DNA of 57,093 bases from Agrococcus sp. Its GTDB lineage: Bacteria > Actinomycetota > Actinomycetes > Actinomycetales > Microbacteriaceae. Made by a program: the position numbers and the translations under genes. The DNA lies in the NCBI GenBank assembly GCA_031178105.1, contig JAPSJX010000003.1, positions 1 to 57,093 on the forward strand, given 5' to 3'. A model generated the notes under the pieces. The model saw only the letters and a list, made by a program, of their open reading frames with translations, was not told where the DNA came from and did not search any database. Positions within the stretch are counted from its first letter, which is position 1. Each line of letters starts with the position of its first letter. Positions 1-8,391 of the stretch are shown here, in pieces.

Positions 1-771
1 CGCCTGCGTCGCCTGGTCGAACGCGGTCGGGTCGGGCAGCTCGGCCAGCACCTTCCAGCCGAGCGGGCCGAAGCGGAAGCGCGCGTGCGCGGCCTCCGCG
101 CCGGCCCGCGCGTCCCGCGCGAACGCCGTCGGCACCTCGCAGTAGCGCGGACCGTCGCCGCCCGCCGCGGTCCACGCCTCGATGAGCGAGGCGTCCGGGT
201 CGGTCGCGAACAGGCCGTCGCCGAGCTCCCCGGCGAGCGCCGCGGCCTGCGGCCCACCGGCGGCGACGACGATCTCGGGCAGCGTCTCGGGCAGGTCGTA
301 GACGCGCGCGTCCTGCAGCGTCAGGAACTTCCCGCGGTACGAGTGCGTGCCGCCCGACCACAGCAACCGGATGATCTCGAGCGCCTCGCGGAAGCGCCGG
401 TGGCGGTCGCCGATCTCCGGCCATCCCTGCCCGACGATGCGCTCGCTCAGCCGCTCCCCCGCGCCCACGCCGAGCGTGAACCGGCCGTCGGAGATGATCT
501 GCAGCGTCGCCGCGGCCTGGGCGATGATCGCCGGGTGGTAGCGGATCGACGGGCACGTCACGCCGGTCGCGAGCCGCAGCGTCTCGGTCCTCGCCGCGAT
601 CGCCGACAGGATCGCCCAGGCGAAGGAGGAGTGCTGGTGCTCGGGCAGCCACGGGTGGAAGTGGTCGCTGATCTCGACGAAGTCGAAGCCGGCGCGCTCG
701 GCCTCCACCGCCCGCCTGATGAGCTCCTTGGGCGCGACGTCCTCGGCGAAGAGCTTGTATCCGATCTGCAT
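1..771 (-). CDS. LLM-class F420-dependent oxidoreductase, 3' end cut by window
   Basis: Reading the minus strand from ATG at 771 gives 257 codons that stay open to the window edge. The protein starts MQIGYKLFAEDVAPKEL and contains SDHFHPWLPEHQHSSFAW, LRLATGVTCPSIRYHPA and TLGVGAGERLSE, the pattern of luciferase-like (alpha/beta barrel) oxidoreductases of the F420-dependent glucose-6-phosphate dehydrogenase-related group. Family members are about 320 residues, so some 60 C-terminal residues are missing. Members transfer hydride between coenzyme F420 and an organic substrate in the cytoplasm; this substrate cannot be named. A TAGCGT hexamer six bases before the ATG supports this start and a leaderless mRNA. 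Confidence 0.85.
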   Translation of the reverse strand, partial: MQIGYKLFAEDVAPKELIRRAVEAERAGFDFVEISDHFHPWLPEHQHSSFAWAILSAIAARTETLRLATGVTCPSIRYHPAIIAQAAATLQIISDGRFTLGVGAGERLSERIVGQGWPEIGDRHRRFREALEIIRLLWSGGTHSYRGKFLTLQDARVYDLPETLPEIVVAAGGPQAAALAGELGDGLFATDPDASLIEAWTAAGGDGPRYCEVPTAFARDARAGAEAAHARFRFGPLGWKVLAELPDPTAFDQATQA

Positions 772-777
772 GCACCG

Positions 778-783
778 ACGCTA
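778..783 (-). promoter_or_regulatory. -10 element TAGCGT, leaderless promoter of the LLM oxidoreductase
   Basis: The minus strand reads TAGCGT and then six bases to the ATG at 771. This fits the actinobacterial TANNNT -10 box with transcription starting at or within a base or two of the start codon. No -35 box is evident. Inference from spacing only. Confidence 0.5.
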
Positions 784-813
784 GGAGCGCGACCTGGACG
801 TGGGGTGGAGGCG

Positions 814-1692
814 TCAGGCGCCGGTCGTGGCGGTCCGGATCCGGTAGATGCTCGTCGTCGCCGCGATCCACAGCCAGCCGTCGTCGCCGAAGCAGAGGTT
901 GGCGACCGTCTCGGGCACGGGCACGTGCGCGACGCGCTCGCCCGTCGGCGAGATCACGTGGACGCCGTCGCCGCTCGACGACCAGATGCGGCCCTCGACG
1001 TCGACGGCGATGCCGTCGGGGGTGCCGGCGTCCATGGCGAACAGCTGCCTGCCCTCGAGCGCGCGGGCGTCGGCGCCCTCGCCCTCGATCCGGTAGGCGC
1101 GGATGCTGTTCGGTGCGGGCGTCTCGTCCTCCTTCGCCGACTCGGTGACGTAGAGGGTGCCGAGGTCGGGACTGAACGCGATGCCGTTGGGACGCGCCAT
1201 GTCGGTGACGACGGCGCGGATGCCGTCGGCCTCGCTCCACCGGAAGACGTAGCGGCCGTCGTACTCCTCGCGGCCCGGATGCCCCTCCTCGGGCTTCTCG
1301 ATGCCGTAGGGCGGGTCGGTGAACCAGACGGACCCGTCGGGATGCACGGCGAGGTCGTTCGGCGAGTTGAGCCGGCGGTCGCCGAAGCGGTCGACGAGCA
1401 CCCTCACCTCGCCGCCCTGCTCGAGCTCGATCGCGCGCCGGCCGTGCGAGCACTGCACGACGCCCCCGAGGCCGAGCGCACGGCCGTTCGTGTACTCGAC
1501 GCCCACGCGATGCTCGCGCATGCTCCCGGACTCGTCGACCTCGAGGATGCGATCGCCGTGGATGTCGCTCCAGCGGAGCACCCGCGCGTCCGGCAGCCAC
1601 AGCGGCCCCTCGCTCCACGACGCGCCCGTCGCCATCCGCTCGAGCGTCGCACCGGGCGCGAGCAGGTCGTGGTCGGATCCGTCTGCGTGCAT
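814..1692 (-). CDS. SMP-30/gluconolactonase/LRE family protein
   Basis: 292 residues, close to the usual length for this six-bladed beta-propeller family. Near the N-terminus the motif ASWSEGPLWL is the family hallmark (the Glu is a metal ligand); further signature segments are NSPNDLAVHPDGSVWFTDP, RPNGIAFSPD and DAGTPDGIAVDVEGRIW, which carry the Asn and Asp metal ligands. Members hydrolyse sugar lactones such as gluconolactone with a divalent metal. It diverges from the adjacent 6-phosphogluconate dehydrogenase gene, so a role in gluconate or pentose sugar metabolism is plausible but unproven. No signal peptide. The ATG at 1692 has no clear Shine-Dalgarno; a shorter start is possible. Confidence 0.8.
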   Translation of the reverse strand: MHADGSDHDLLAPGATLERMATGASWSEGPLWLPDARVLRWSDIHGDRILEVDESGSMREHRVGVEYTNGRALGLGGVVQCSHGRRAIELEQGGEVRVLVDRFGDRRLNSPNDLAVHPDGSVWFTDPPYGIEKPEEGHPGREEYDGRYVFRWSEADGIRAVVTDMARPNGIAFSPDLGTLYVTESAKEDETPAPNSIRAYRIEGEGADARALEGRQLFAMDAGTPDGIAVDVEGRIWSSSGDGVHVISPTGERVAHVPVPETVANLCFGDDGWLWIAATTSIYRIRTATTGA

Positions 1693-1731
1693 GCCGCCGA
1701 TGGAAGCACCCGCGCCTGCGCGGCGCCTGGG

Positions 1732-1737
1732 TAGCCT
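1732..1737 (+). promoter_or_regulatory. -10 element TAGCCT upstream of gnd
   Basis: TAGCCT lies 35 bases before the chosen GTG start of gnd, leaving a leader of about 28 bases that holds the AGGAGG ribosome-binding site at 1761-1766. Consistent with a conventional short-leader promoter. Confidence 0.4.
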
Positions 1738-1772
1738 TGCCTCAGACCCCCGAGCCGTCCAGGAGGACCTCT

Positions 1773-3215
1773 GTGACCACCGCCAACATCGCCGTCGTCG
1801 GCCTCGCCGTGATGGGTTCGAACCTCGCGCGCAACCTCGCGTCCCGCGAGGGCAACACCGTCGCCGTCTACAACCGCACGACGCAGAAGACCGACGACCT
1901 CATCGCGGCGCACCCCGAGGCCGGGTTCGTCAAGGCCGCCACCATGCGGGAGCTCGCCGACTCGCTGCAGACCCCGCGCACCGCGATCATCATGGTCAAG
2001 GCGGGCCGGCCGACCGACGCCGTCATCGACGAGCTCGTCTCGGTGTTCGAGCCGGGCGACATCATCGTCGACGGCGGCAACGCGCTCTTCACCGACACCA
2101 TCCGTCGCGAGGCGGCCGTGCGCGAGACCGGCATCCACTTCGTCGGCTGCGGCATCTCCGGCGGCGAGGAGGGCGCCCTCAACGGCCCGTCGCTCATGCC
2201 CGGCGGCACCGCGGAGTCGTACGAGACGCTCGGCCCGATCCTCACCGGCATCGCCGCGGTCGCCGAGGGCGAGCCGTGCGTGACGCACGTCGGCACCGAC
2301 GGCGCCGGCCACTTCGTGAAGATGGTGCACAACGGCATCGAGTACGCCGACATGCAGCTCATCGCCGAGGCCTACGACCTCATCCGCCGCGGCACGGGCA
2401 AGACACCGGCCGAGATCGCCGACGTGTTCGAGGAGTGGAACCAGGGCGAGCTCGAGTCGTACCTCATCGAGATCACCGCAGAGGTGCTGCGCCAGGTCGA
2501 CGCCGAGACCGGTCAGCCGCTCGTCGACGTGATCCTCGACGCCGCCGGCGCGAAGGGCACCGGCGCGTGGACCGTGCAGACCGCGCTCGACCTTGGCGTG
2601 CCCGTCTCGGGCATCGCCGAGGCCGTCTTCGCCCGCTCGCTGTCGTCGAGGCTCGCGCAGCGGGCCGCCGCGTCCGACCTCCCCGGGCCCTCGGACGCGT
2701 GGCAGGTGGACGACGCGGATGCCTTCGTCGAGGACGTGCGGAAGGCCCTGTTCGCCTCGAAGGTCGTCGCGTACTCGCAGGGCTTCGACGAGATCGTCGC
2801 TGCCGCCGAGGAGCACGGCTGGGACATCCGGAAGGGCGAGGTCGCGCGGATCTGGCGCGCGGGCTGCATCATCCGCGCCCGCTTCCTCAACGACATCACC
2901 GAGGCCTACGCGGCGGCGCCCGAGCTGCCGGCGCTCATCCTCGCGCCGTACTTCCGCGACGTGATGGCGCAGACGCACGAGGCGTGGCGCCGCGTCGTCA
3001 TCGCGGCCGCGCAGGCGGGCATCCCCTCGCCGGCGTTCTCGTCGAGCCTCGCGTACTACGACGGCCTCCGCGCCGACCGGCTCCCCGCCGCGCTCGTGCA
3101 GGGGCAGCGCGACTTCTTCGGCGCGCACACCTACCGCCGCGTCGACAGGGACGGCACCTTCCACACGCAGTGGTCGGGCGACCGCACCGAGGTCGAGGCG
3201 GTCGACACGCACTGA
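1773..3215 (+). CDS. gnd: NADP-dependent 6-phosphogluconate dehydrogenase, decarboxylating
   Basis: Cytoplasmic pentose-phosphate pathway enzyme: 6-phosphogluconate + NADP+ to ribulose 5-phosphate + CO2 + NADPH. 480 residues, normal for the long form. The Rossmann fingerprint GLAVMGSNLARNLA is at about residues 9-22, followed by VDGGNALFTDT, CGISGGEEGALNGPSLMPGG, the catalytic region GHFVKMVHNGIEY and a C-terminal SSSLAYYDGLRADRLPAAL segment. The reading frame is open further upstream from a TTG, but the GTG at 1773 sits six bases after a perfect AGGAGG and starts the conserved domain at once, so it is preferred. Convergent with the MscS gene, from which it is separated by a strong hairpin. 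Confidence 0.96.
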   Translation: MTTANIAVVGLAVMGSNLARNLASREGNTVAVYNRTTQKTDDLIAAHPEAGFVKAATMRELADSLQTPRTAIIMVKAGRPTDAVIDELVSVFEPGDIIVDGGNALFTDTIRREAAVRETGIHFVGCGISGGEEGALNGPSLMPGGTAESYETLGPILTGIAAVAEGEPCVTHVGTDGAGHFVKMVHNGIEYADMQLIAEAYDLIRRGTGKTPAEIADVFEEWNQGELESYLIEITAEVLRQVDAETGQPLVDVILDAAGAKGTGAWTVQTALDLGVPVSGIAEAVFARSLSSRLAQRAAASDLPGPSDAWQVDDADAFVEDVRKALFASKVVAYSQGFDEIVAAAEEHGWDIRKGEVARIWRAGCIIRARFLNDITEAYAAAPELPALILAPYFRDVMAQTHEAWRRVVIAAAQAGIPSPAFSSSLAYYDGLRADRLPAALVQGQRDFFGAHTYRRVDRDGTFHTQWSGDRTEVEAVDTH

Positions 3216-3226
3216 GGCGAGCGCCT

Positions 3227-3266
3227 CGACGAGAGGGCCGGTGCGCGAGCGCCGGCCCTCTCGTCG
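3227..3266. terminator. Bidirectional hairpin between gnd and the MscS gene
   Basis: Perfect 15-bp inverted repeat (CGACGAGAGGGCCGG at 3227-3241 and its complement at 3252-3266) around a 10-base loop, lying between the stops of two convergent genes. There is no T-tract on either side, as is common for GC-rich actinobacterial terminators. Confidence 0.75.
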
Positions 3267-3277
3267 ATCCGACGCCG

Positions 3278-4354
3278 CTACTGCTGCAGCGTGTCGGCGT
3301 CGTCGGCCTGCGGCGCCCCGGCGACCTCGACGCGCTGCCGCGGCAGGGCGTGCGCGTGCTGCGACTGGAGGTGCTCGACGAGCAGCTCGCGCACGTGCGC
3401 GCGGAGGTCGAAGAGCGTGGGTCCGTCGGCCGCGGTCACGAGCACCCGAACGCGCACGAAGCCGCCCACGGCATCCGTCACCTGCAGCACCTGCGCGCGC
3501 CCGTCCCACAGGTCGGTCCCGGCCAGGATGCGCTCGAGCTCGACGCGCAGCGCGGCGACGGGCACGCGCCAGTCGACGTCCAGCTCGACCGCACCCATGA
3601 CCTCGCTCGTGGTGCGGGTCCAGTTCTGGAAGGGCGTCGTCGTGAAGTGCGTCGAGGGCAGCACGAGGCGCCGGTCGTCCCAGAGGCGCACGACGACGTA
3701 GGTGAGCGTGATCTCCTCGATCGTGCCCCACTCGCCCTCGACCACCACGACGTCGTCCACGCGGATGGCGTCGGACGCGACGAGCTGGATGCCGGCGAAG
3801 ACGTTGCCGAGCACCGACTGCGCCGCGAGGCCCGCGACGAGGGAGGCGACGCCGGCGGAGGCGAGGAGGCTCGTGCCCGCGACGCGGGCGGCCTCGAAGG
3901 TGAACAGCACGGCTCCGCAGGCGATGACGACCACGACGACGGCGAGCACGCGCCGGAGGATCTCGACCTGCGTGTGCACCTTCCGCGCGCGACGGTCGCC
4001 GTGCAGCGCGCCGTAGCGGGCCAGGATGCCGTCGCCCGCGACGCGCAGCAGCCGCACGAGCAGCCACGCGCCCGCGACGATCGCGAGGATGAGCAGCGTG
4101 TGGGCCAGGAACGACCCGCCCTCCTCGCCCATCGCGCGCTGCAGCCCCGAGGCGGACGAGGAGATCCCGAGCGCGACGACGAACGCGAGCGCCGCGACTG
4201 GCCATCGCAGCGGCTGGCGCACCTGGGCGAGGCGCCTCCGCGATCGGGTCGCGGCGGCCGCGCCGACGACGAGCACGAGGCTGGCGGCGATGGCGGCCGC
4301 AGCCGCGATCGCGATGGACACGCCCATCGGGGCGAGGACGTCGATCACAGGCAC
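3278..4354 (-). CDS. MscS-family mechanosensitive ion channel
   Basis: 358 residues from the chosen GTG. About four hydrophobic helices come first (near residues 5-30, 42-62, 78-97 and 112-130). The MscS pore helix and beta domain follow, with AAQSVLGNVFAG, DAIRVDDVVVVEGEWG, IEEITLTYVVVRLWD and LVLPSTHFTTTPFQNWTR. Such channels open under membrane tension and release solutes on osmotic downshock. An upstream in-frame GTG at 4372 exists, but the GTG at 4354 is preferred because AGGAG stands five bases before it. A TAGCGT box at 4382-4387 is a plausible -10. The C-terminus is acidic and polar. Confidence 0.9.
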   Translation of the reverse strand: MPVIDVLAPMGVSIAIAAAAAIAASLVLVVGAAAATRSRRRLAQVRQPLRWPVAALAFVVALGISSSASGLQRAMGEEGGSFLAHTLLILAIVAGAWLLVRLLRVAGDGILARYGALHGDRRARKVHTQVEILRRVLAVVVVVIACGAVLFTFEAARVAGTSLLASAGVASLVAGLAAQSVLGNVFAGIQLVASDAIRVDDVVVVEGEWGTIEEITLTYVVVRLWDDRRLVLPSTHFTTTPFQNWTRTTSEVMGAVELDVDWRVPVAALRVELERILAGTDLWDGRAQVLQVTDAVGGFVRVRVLVTAADGPTLFDLRAHVRELLVEHLQSQHAHALPRQRVEVAGAPQADDADTLQQ

Positions 4355-4443
4355 GTCGCTCCTCTCGATCACGAGCGGGTCACGCTATCGCACCGAGATG
4401 TCTGATATCCAGTCGCACGGTCGGCACCGGAGGCGGGGTCGGG

Positions 4444-5706
4444 TCACCGTCGCAGAGCGGCGCGCGCAGCGAGCCCGACCGCGAGCCACGCCGCTGCCGC
4501 GACCACGCCCGGCCACGGCAGGGTGAGCACGACGAGCGCGCACGCGGCGAGACCGGCCCATGGGAGCCAGGCGGGCAGCCACATCCGCCGCACGCCCGTG
4601 CGACGCATCCGGATCGCCGAGACGTGCGCGATCGCGTAGTAGGTGAGCACGCACGTCGACGAGACGGCGACGAGGCTACCGGCGGGCAGCAGCAGGGCGC
4701 CCGTGATCGCGACCGCGGCGGTGGCGAGCTCGGCGACCACCGGCGTGCTGGTGCGTGCGGCGATGCGGGAGAGCGGCCCCGGCAGGTCGCGGTTCCGCGC
4801 CATCGCGAGGCCCGTGCGGCTGAGCCCGGCGAGGATGCCCATGAGCGATCCGAGGCAGGCGAGCGCCCCGGCGCCGAGCACGACCGCGTGCAGCGCCGGC
4901 TCGCCGACGAGATCGGCGAGGGGGGTCGCAGATCGGGGCAGCCCGTCGCCGAGGCGCGCGCTGGTCGCCCAGCCCACCAGCGCGTAGAGCGCGAGCACGA
5001 CCGCGAGCCCGACGACGATCGCGACGGGCAGCGTGCGCCGCGGCTCGCGCACCTCCTCGCCGAGGGTCGCCATCCGGGCATAGCCGGCGAACGCGAAGAA
5101 GAGCAGCCCGGCCGCCTGCAGCACGGCCAGCGGGCCGGCGGGCGGCTGGAGGCCGAACGGCGTCGACGCCGGCGCGAGCACCACCCCCGGAGCGCTGCTC
5201 GTCAGCGTCGCCGGGCCGCCCGCCGCAGCCCAGGCGAGCGCACCGACGACCACGACGAGCACGATCGCGACCACGCCGCTCGAGACCCAGGCGGTCACGC
5301 GCACGCCCAGCATGTTGAGGGCCGCGAGCACCGCGACCGCGATCGCCGCGACGATCGGCGCGCGCTCGGGCCACAGGTGCTGGCCGGCGATCACCGCGAT
5401 CGCGGCGGCGGAGGCGCTCTTGCCGGTGAGGAACATCCAGCCGGCGGCGAAGCCGACGCGCTCGCCGACCTCGGCCCGCCCGTACGCGTAGGCGCCGCCC
5501 GAGACGGGGTGCTCCATCGCGAGCTGCGCGGTCGAGAGCGCGTTGAGCACCGCGATCGCCCCGGCGAGCACGACCGCGGCGGGCAGCAGCGGGCCCGCGA
5601 GCACCGAGGCGGGCGCCCAGACGAAGAAGAGGCCGGCGCCGATCATCGCGCCGAGCCCGATCGCGATCGCCCCGGGGATGCCGATCCGCCGCTCGAGCCG
5701 TGTCAT
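4444..5706 (-). CDS. APC-superfamily amino acid permease
   Basis: 420 residues with about 12 hydrophobic segments. The N-terminal motif GAIAIGLGAMIGAGLFF (about residues 11-27) is the TM1 substrate/ion-binding signature of amino acid-polyamine-organocation transporters. HPVSGGAYAYGRAEVGERVG in TM3 and FFAFAGYARMATLGEEVREP around TM6 also match. It should be an inner-membrane importer or exchanger of an amino acid or related amine; the substrate cannot be read from sequence. A single-gene unit, probably leaderless (TAGCGT seven bases before the ATG). Confidence 0.88.
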   Translation of the reverse strand: MTRLERRIGIPGAIAIGLGAMIGAGLFFVWAPASVLAGPLLPAAVVLAGAIAVLNALSTAQLAMEHPVSGGAYAYGRAEVGERVGFAAGWMFLTGKSASAAAIAVIAGQHLWPERAPIVAAIAVAVLAALNMLGVRVTAWVSSGVVAIVLVVVVGALAWAAAGGPATLTSSAPGVVLAPASTPFGLQPPAGPLAVLQAAGLLFFAFAGYARMATLGEEVREPRRTLPVAIVVGLAVVLALYALVGWATSARLGDGLPRSATPLADLVGEPALHAVVLGAGALACLGSLMGILAGLSRTGLAMARNRDLPGPLSRIAARTSTPVVAELATAAVAITGALLLPAGSLVAVSSTCVLTYYAIAHVSAIRMRRTGVRRMWLPAWLPWAGLAACALVVLTLPWPGVVAAAAWLAVGLAARAALRR

Positions 5707-5713
5707 GGGCGCG

Positions 5714-5719
5714 ACGCTA
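5714..5719 (-). promoter_or_regulatory. -10 element TAGCGT, leaderless promoter of the APC permease
   Basis: TAGCGT on the minus strand followed by seven bases and the ATG at 5706; the same arrangement recurs at many genes in this window. Confidence 0.5.
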
Positions 5720-5751
5720 GCGAGGCCCGGTGAACGCCGGGTGCCTCGCCG

Positions 5752-6885
5752 TCAGCGGCGCTCGAGCTCGACGAGCACCTCCGCGTGCGTCGTGTGCGGG
5801 AACATGTCGAAGACGCGCCCGCGGACCGGCTGGAGGCTCGGCATCGCCGCCAGGTCGCGCGCGAGGCTCGCCGGGTTGCAGCTCGAGTAGAGCACGCGTC
5901 GCACGGCGCTCGCCTCGAGCCGGCCCGCGAGGTCGCCGATCCCCCGCCTGGGCGGGTTCACGACGACGAGCTCGGGCGCGTCCGCGCCCTCGAGGTCGAC
6001 GCCGGTCGCGTCGCCCACCGCGAACGAGGCGTCCACGCCGAGCTCTGTCGCCGTCTCGCGCGCCGCATCGATCGCCTCGGCCGTCACCTCGACGCCCGCG
6101 ACGCGGCGGCCGGGCCGGGCCGCGTGGAGGGCGAAGCCGCCGACGCCGCAGTACAGGTCGAGCACGCTCGCGGGGTCGGCCTCGTCGATCCACGCGGTCG
6201 CCTGCCGGTAGAGCGACGCCGCGACCGGCGTGTTCGTCTGGAAGAAGCTGCGCGGCCGCAGCCGCAGCCCGATGCCGTTCACGCGCATCCGCAGCACCCC
6301 GGAGCCGGCGAGCAGCAGCTCCTCGTCGCCCTCGAGCACCGCCTTGTGCTCCGGCTGCAGGTTGACAGAGACGCTCGCGAGCGGCAGCCCGTCGAGCACG
6401 GCGAGGTGCTTGCGGATGCGCGGCACGGCCTCCGTCGAGCGCAGCACGAGGCGCAGGGCGAGCTCGCCGTCGGGCGAGGCCGTCAGGATGAGGTGCTTCA
6501 GCTCGCCGCGCCGGCTCGGCACGTCGTAGGGGGTGAGTCGCGCGGCTCGGACGAGCGCCTCGAGCGCCGGCATGGCGTCGACGATCGGCTGCTCGTGCAG
6601 CGGGCACGCGCGCAGGTCGATGCCTGAGCCGTCGGCGGCGAGGATGCCGAGCGTCGGCGCATCGACCGATCCCGCCACGGCCATCTTGGCCTTGTTCCGG
6701 AAGCCGCCCACCGGGCTCGTGTGCGGCGCATCCCACGGCATCGCCGGCAGCGTCGCCTCGACGGCCGCCTGCTGATCGGCCAGCTGGCGCTCGTACGGGG
6801 TCGCGAGCAGCGTGCACGAGCGGCAGCGCCAGGCGTCGAAGTACCCGCAGTCCAGCGCGACCGAGCGCTCCTCAGCGATCGGCAT
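5752..6885 (-). CDS. rlmC: 23S rRNA (uracil(747)-C5)-methyltransferase
   Basis: 377 residues, matching RlmC/RumB length. Four cysteines that would hold a 4Fe-4S cluster are at C13, C21, C24 (CGYFDAWRCRSC) and C94 (RACPLHEQ), the RlmC spacing. There is no N-terminal TRAM domain, which argues against RlmD and TrmA. The SAM site is VLDLYCGVGGFALHAA; the PPRRGIG motif and the catalytic cysteine in YSSCNPASLARDL follow. It methylates U747 of 23S rRNA. Its start overlaps the 3' end of the upstream hypothetical gene by 14 bases, so it is probably the last gene of the glmU-prs operon. Confidence 0.92.
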   Translation of the reverse strand: MPIAEERSVALDCGYFDAWRCRSCTLLATPYERQLADQQAAVEATLPAMPWDAPHTSPVGGFRNKAKMAVAGSVDAPTLGILAADGSGIDLRACPLHEQPIVDAMPALEALVRAARLTPYDVPSRRGELKHLILTASPDGELALRLVLRSTEAVPRIRKHLAVLDGLPLASVSVNLQPEHKAVLEGDEELLLAGSGVLRMRVNGIGLRLRPRSFFQTNTPVAASLYRQATAWIDEADPASVLDLYCGVGGFALHAARPGRRVAGVEVTAEAIDAARETATELGVDASFAVGDATGVDLEGADAPELVVVNPPRRGIGDLAGRLEASAVRRVLYSSCNPASLARDLAAMPSLQPVRGRVFDMFPHTTHAEVLVELERR

Positions 6886-7372
6886 CGCTCGGCGAGGGCC
6901 CTCCCGCGTCCTCGATGCGCTCGACGAGGAACGCCGCGACGACCTCGGCGCGGAGCCGCTCGACCTGCCCCTCGAGCTGCTGCCGCTCGGCCGCGGTGCC
7001 GAGCAGCGCGTGCGCGCGCTCGAGCCGCTGGAGCCTCGCGCCCCACGCCTCCGCGCGGCGGCGCTCCTCGGCGTCGTCGGCGCTCTCGAGCAGGTACGCG
7101 ATCTGCTCGTGGAGCATGGTGATGACGCCGCTGACGTCGCCGTGGTCGTCGGCGCTCCCCGCGGCGGGCGCCGGCAGGTCGGGCGCCGCTACGTCGGGCG
7201 CAGCATCGGCCGCGGGCTCGGGCACCGGTCGAGCACGGGGACGCACCTGCTTCACGAGGTCGCGCGCGAGCTCCGGATGCTGGCGCAGCCAGTCGACCGC
7301 GGCCGGGCCGTACTCCTTCGCGAGCCCTGGTGCCTCCTTGAGCACGAGGGCGAGCCATGGCGGGATGGGCAT
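6872..7372 (-). CDS. Hypothetical protein with C-terminal coiled coil
   Basis: 166 residues with no recognised domain. An N-terminal helical stretch (PPWLALVLKEAPGLAKEYGP) is followed by an Ala/Pro-rich linker at about 45-75 and then a charged, heptad-like helix rich in Leu, Glu and Arg (about 80-155) that looks like a coiled coil. There is no signal peptide or membrane helix. A clear GGAGGAG precedes the ATG at 7372. It lies 30 bases after prs and overlaps rlmC, so it is cotranscribed with them. Function unknown. Confidence 0.7.
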   Translation of the reverse strand: MPIPPWLALVLKEAPGLAKEYGPAAVDWLRQHPELARDLVKQVRPRARPVPEPAADAAPDVAAPDLPAPAAGSADDHGDVSGVITMLHEQIAYLLESADDAEERRRAEAWGARLQRLERAHALLGTAAERQQLEGQVERLRAEVVAAFLVERIEDAGGPSPSDADR

Positions 7373-7402
7373 GGTCTCCTCCGGTCGTCCGGGGCGCCGC
7401 CG

Positions 7403-8380
7403 TCAGGCCGCGCCGTCGAAGAGGCTCGTGACCGAGCCGTCCTCGAACACCTCGGTGATCGCGCGGGCGAGCAGGGGCGCGATCGAGAGCACGTGCAGCT
7501 TGTCGAAGCGCTGGTCGTCCCGCAGCGGCAGCGTGTCGGTGACGACCACCTTGTCGATGGAGTCGGAGTTCAGCAGCTCCGGCGCCGGACCGGAGAAGAT
7601 CGCGTGCGTCGCCGCGACCACGACGCTCGTGGCGCCGTTCTTCTTCAGCGCCTCGGCGGCCTTGACGATCGTGCGGCCGGTGTCGATCATGTCGTCGACG
7701 AGCAGGCAGACGCGGCCGTCCACGTCGCCGACGATCTCGTGCACCGACACCTGGTTGGGCACGAGCGGGTCGCGGCGCTTGTGGATGATGGCGAGCGGCG
7801 CCCCGAGCTTGTCGCTCCACACGTCCGCGACGCGCACGCGCCCCATGTCGGGCGAGACGACCGTGACCGTGTCGGGGTCGAGCGTCGAGCGGAAGTGCTC
7901 GAGCAGCACCGGCATCGCGAAGAGGTGGTCGAAGGGGCCGTCGAAGAAGCCCTGGATCTGCGACGCGTGGATGTCGATCGACATGATGCGGTCGGCGCCG
8001 GCGGTCCTGAAGAGGTCCGCGATCAGCCGGGCCGAGATGGGCTCGCGGCCGCGGCCCTTCTTGTCCTGCCGGGAGTACGGGTAGTAGGGCATGACGACGG
8101 TGATGCGCTTCGCGGACGCGCGCTTCAGCGCATCCACCATGATGAGCTGCTCCATGAGCCACTCGTTCACGGGGGCGCCGTACGACTGCATGATGAACGC
8201 GTCGGAGCCGCGCACGGAGCCCTCGTAGCGGGCGTAGATCTCGCCGTTCGAGAAGGTGCGGCTGTCGACGTCCATCAGGTCGGCACCCATCTCGGCCGCC
8301 ACGGCCCTCGCGAGCGCCGGGTGCGACCTGCCGGTGGCGAGCACCAGGTGCTTGCGGTTCTTCGCGACGATCGATCCCAC
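7403..8380 (-). CDS. prs: Ribose-phosphate pyrophosphokinase (PRPP synthetase)
   Basis: 325 residues, standard length for class I PRPP synthetase, which makes PRPP from ribose 5-phosphate and ATP for purine, pyrimidine, His, Trp and decaprenyl-phosphate-arabinose synthesis. Visible motifs: FSNGEIYARYEGSVRG near the N-terminus, the flexible loop YYPYSRQDKKGRGREPISA, SIDIHASQIQGFFDGP and the PRPP-binding loop CLLVDDMIDTGRTI. The start is a GTG at 8380 with AGGAGG about eight bases upstream, and the glmU stop lies 11 bases before it. This glmU-prs pairing is common in bacteria and couples UDP-GlcNAc and nucleotide supply. Confidence 0.96.
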   Translation of the reverse strand: MGSIVAKNRKHLVLATGRSHPALARAVAAEMGADLMDVDSRTFSNGEIYARYEGSVRGSDAFIMQSYGAPVNEWLMEQLIMVDALKRASAKRITVVMPYYPYSRQDKKGRGREPISARLIADLFRTAGADRIMSIDIHASQIQGFFDGPFDHLFAMPVLLEHFRSTLDPDTVTVVSPDMGRVRVADVWSDKLGAPLAIIHKRRDPLVPNQVSVHEIVGDVDGRVCLLVDDMIDTGRTIVKAAEALKKNGATSVVVAATHAIFSGPAPELLNSDSIDKVVVTDTLPLRDDQRFDKLHVLSIAPLLARAITEVFEDGSVTSLFDGAA

Positions 8381-8391
8381 TCGGGTGCCTC

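Noticed and set aside
85-1734. Long open frame (549 codons) on the plus strand
   Set aside because: It lies antisense to the LLM oxidoreductase and SMP-30 genes and is Arg/Ala/Pro-rich without any domain. High GC makes such shadow frames common.
1319-4405. 1028-codon and 933-codon frames across gnd and the MscS gene
   Set aside because: Both are out-of-frame or antisense readings of recognised genes with low-complexity, Arg-rich translations. The gnd and MscS readings carry all family motifs.
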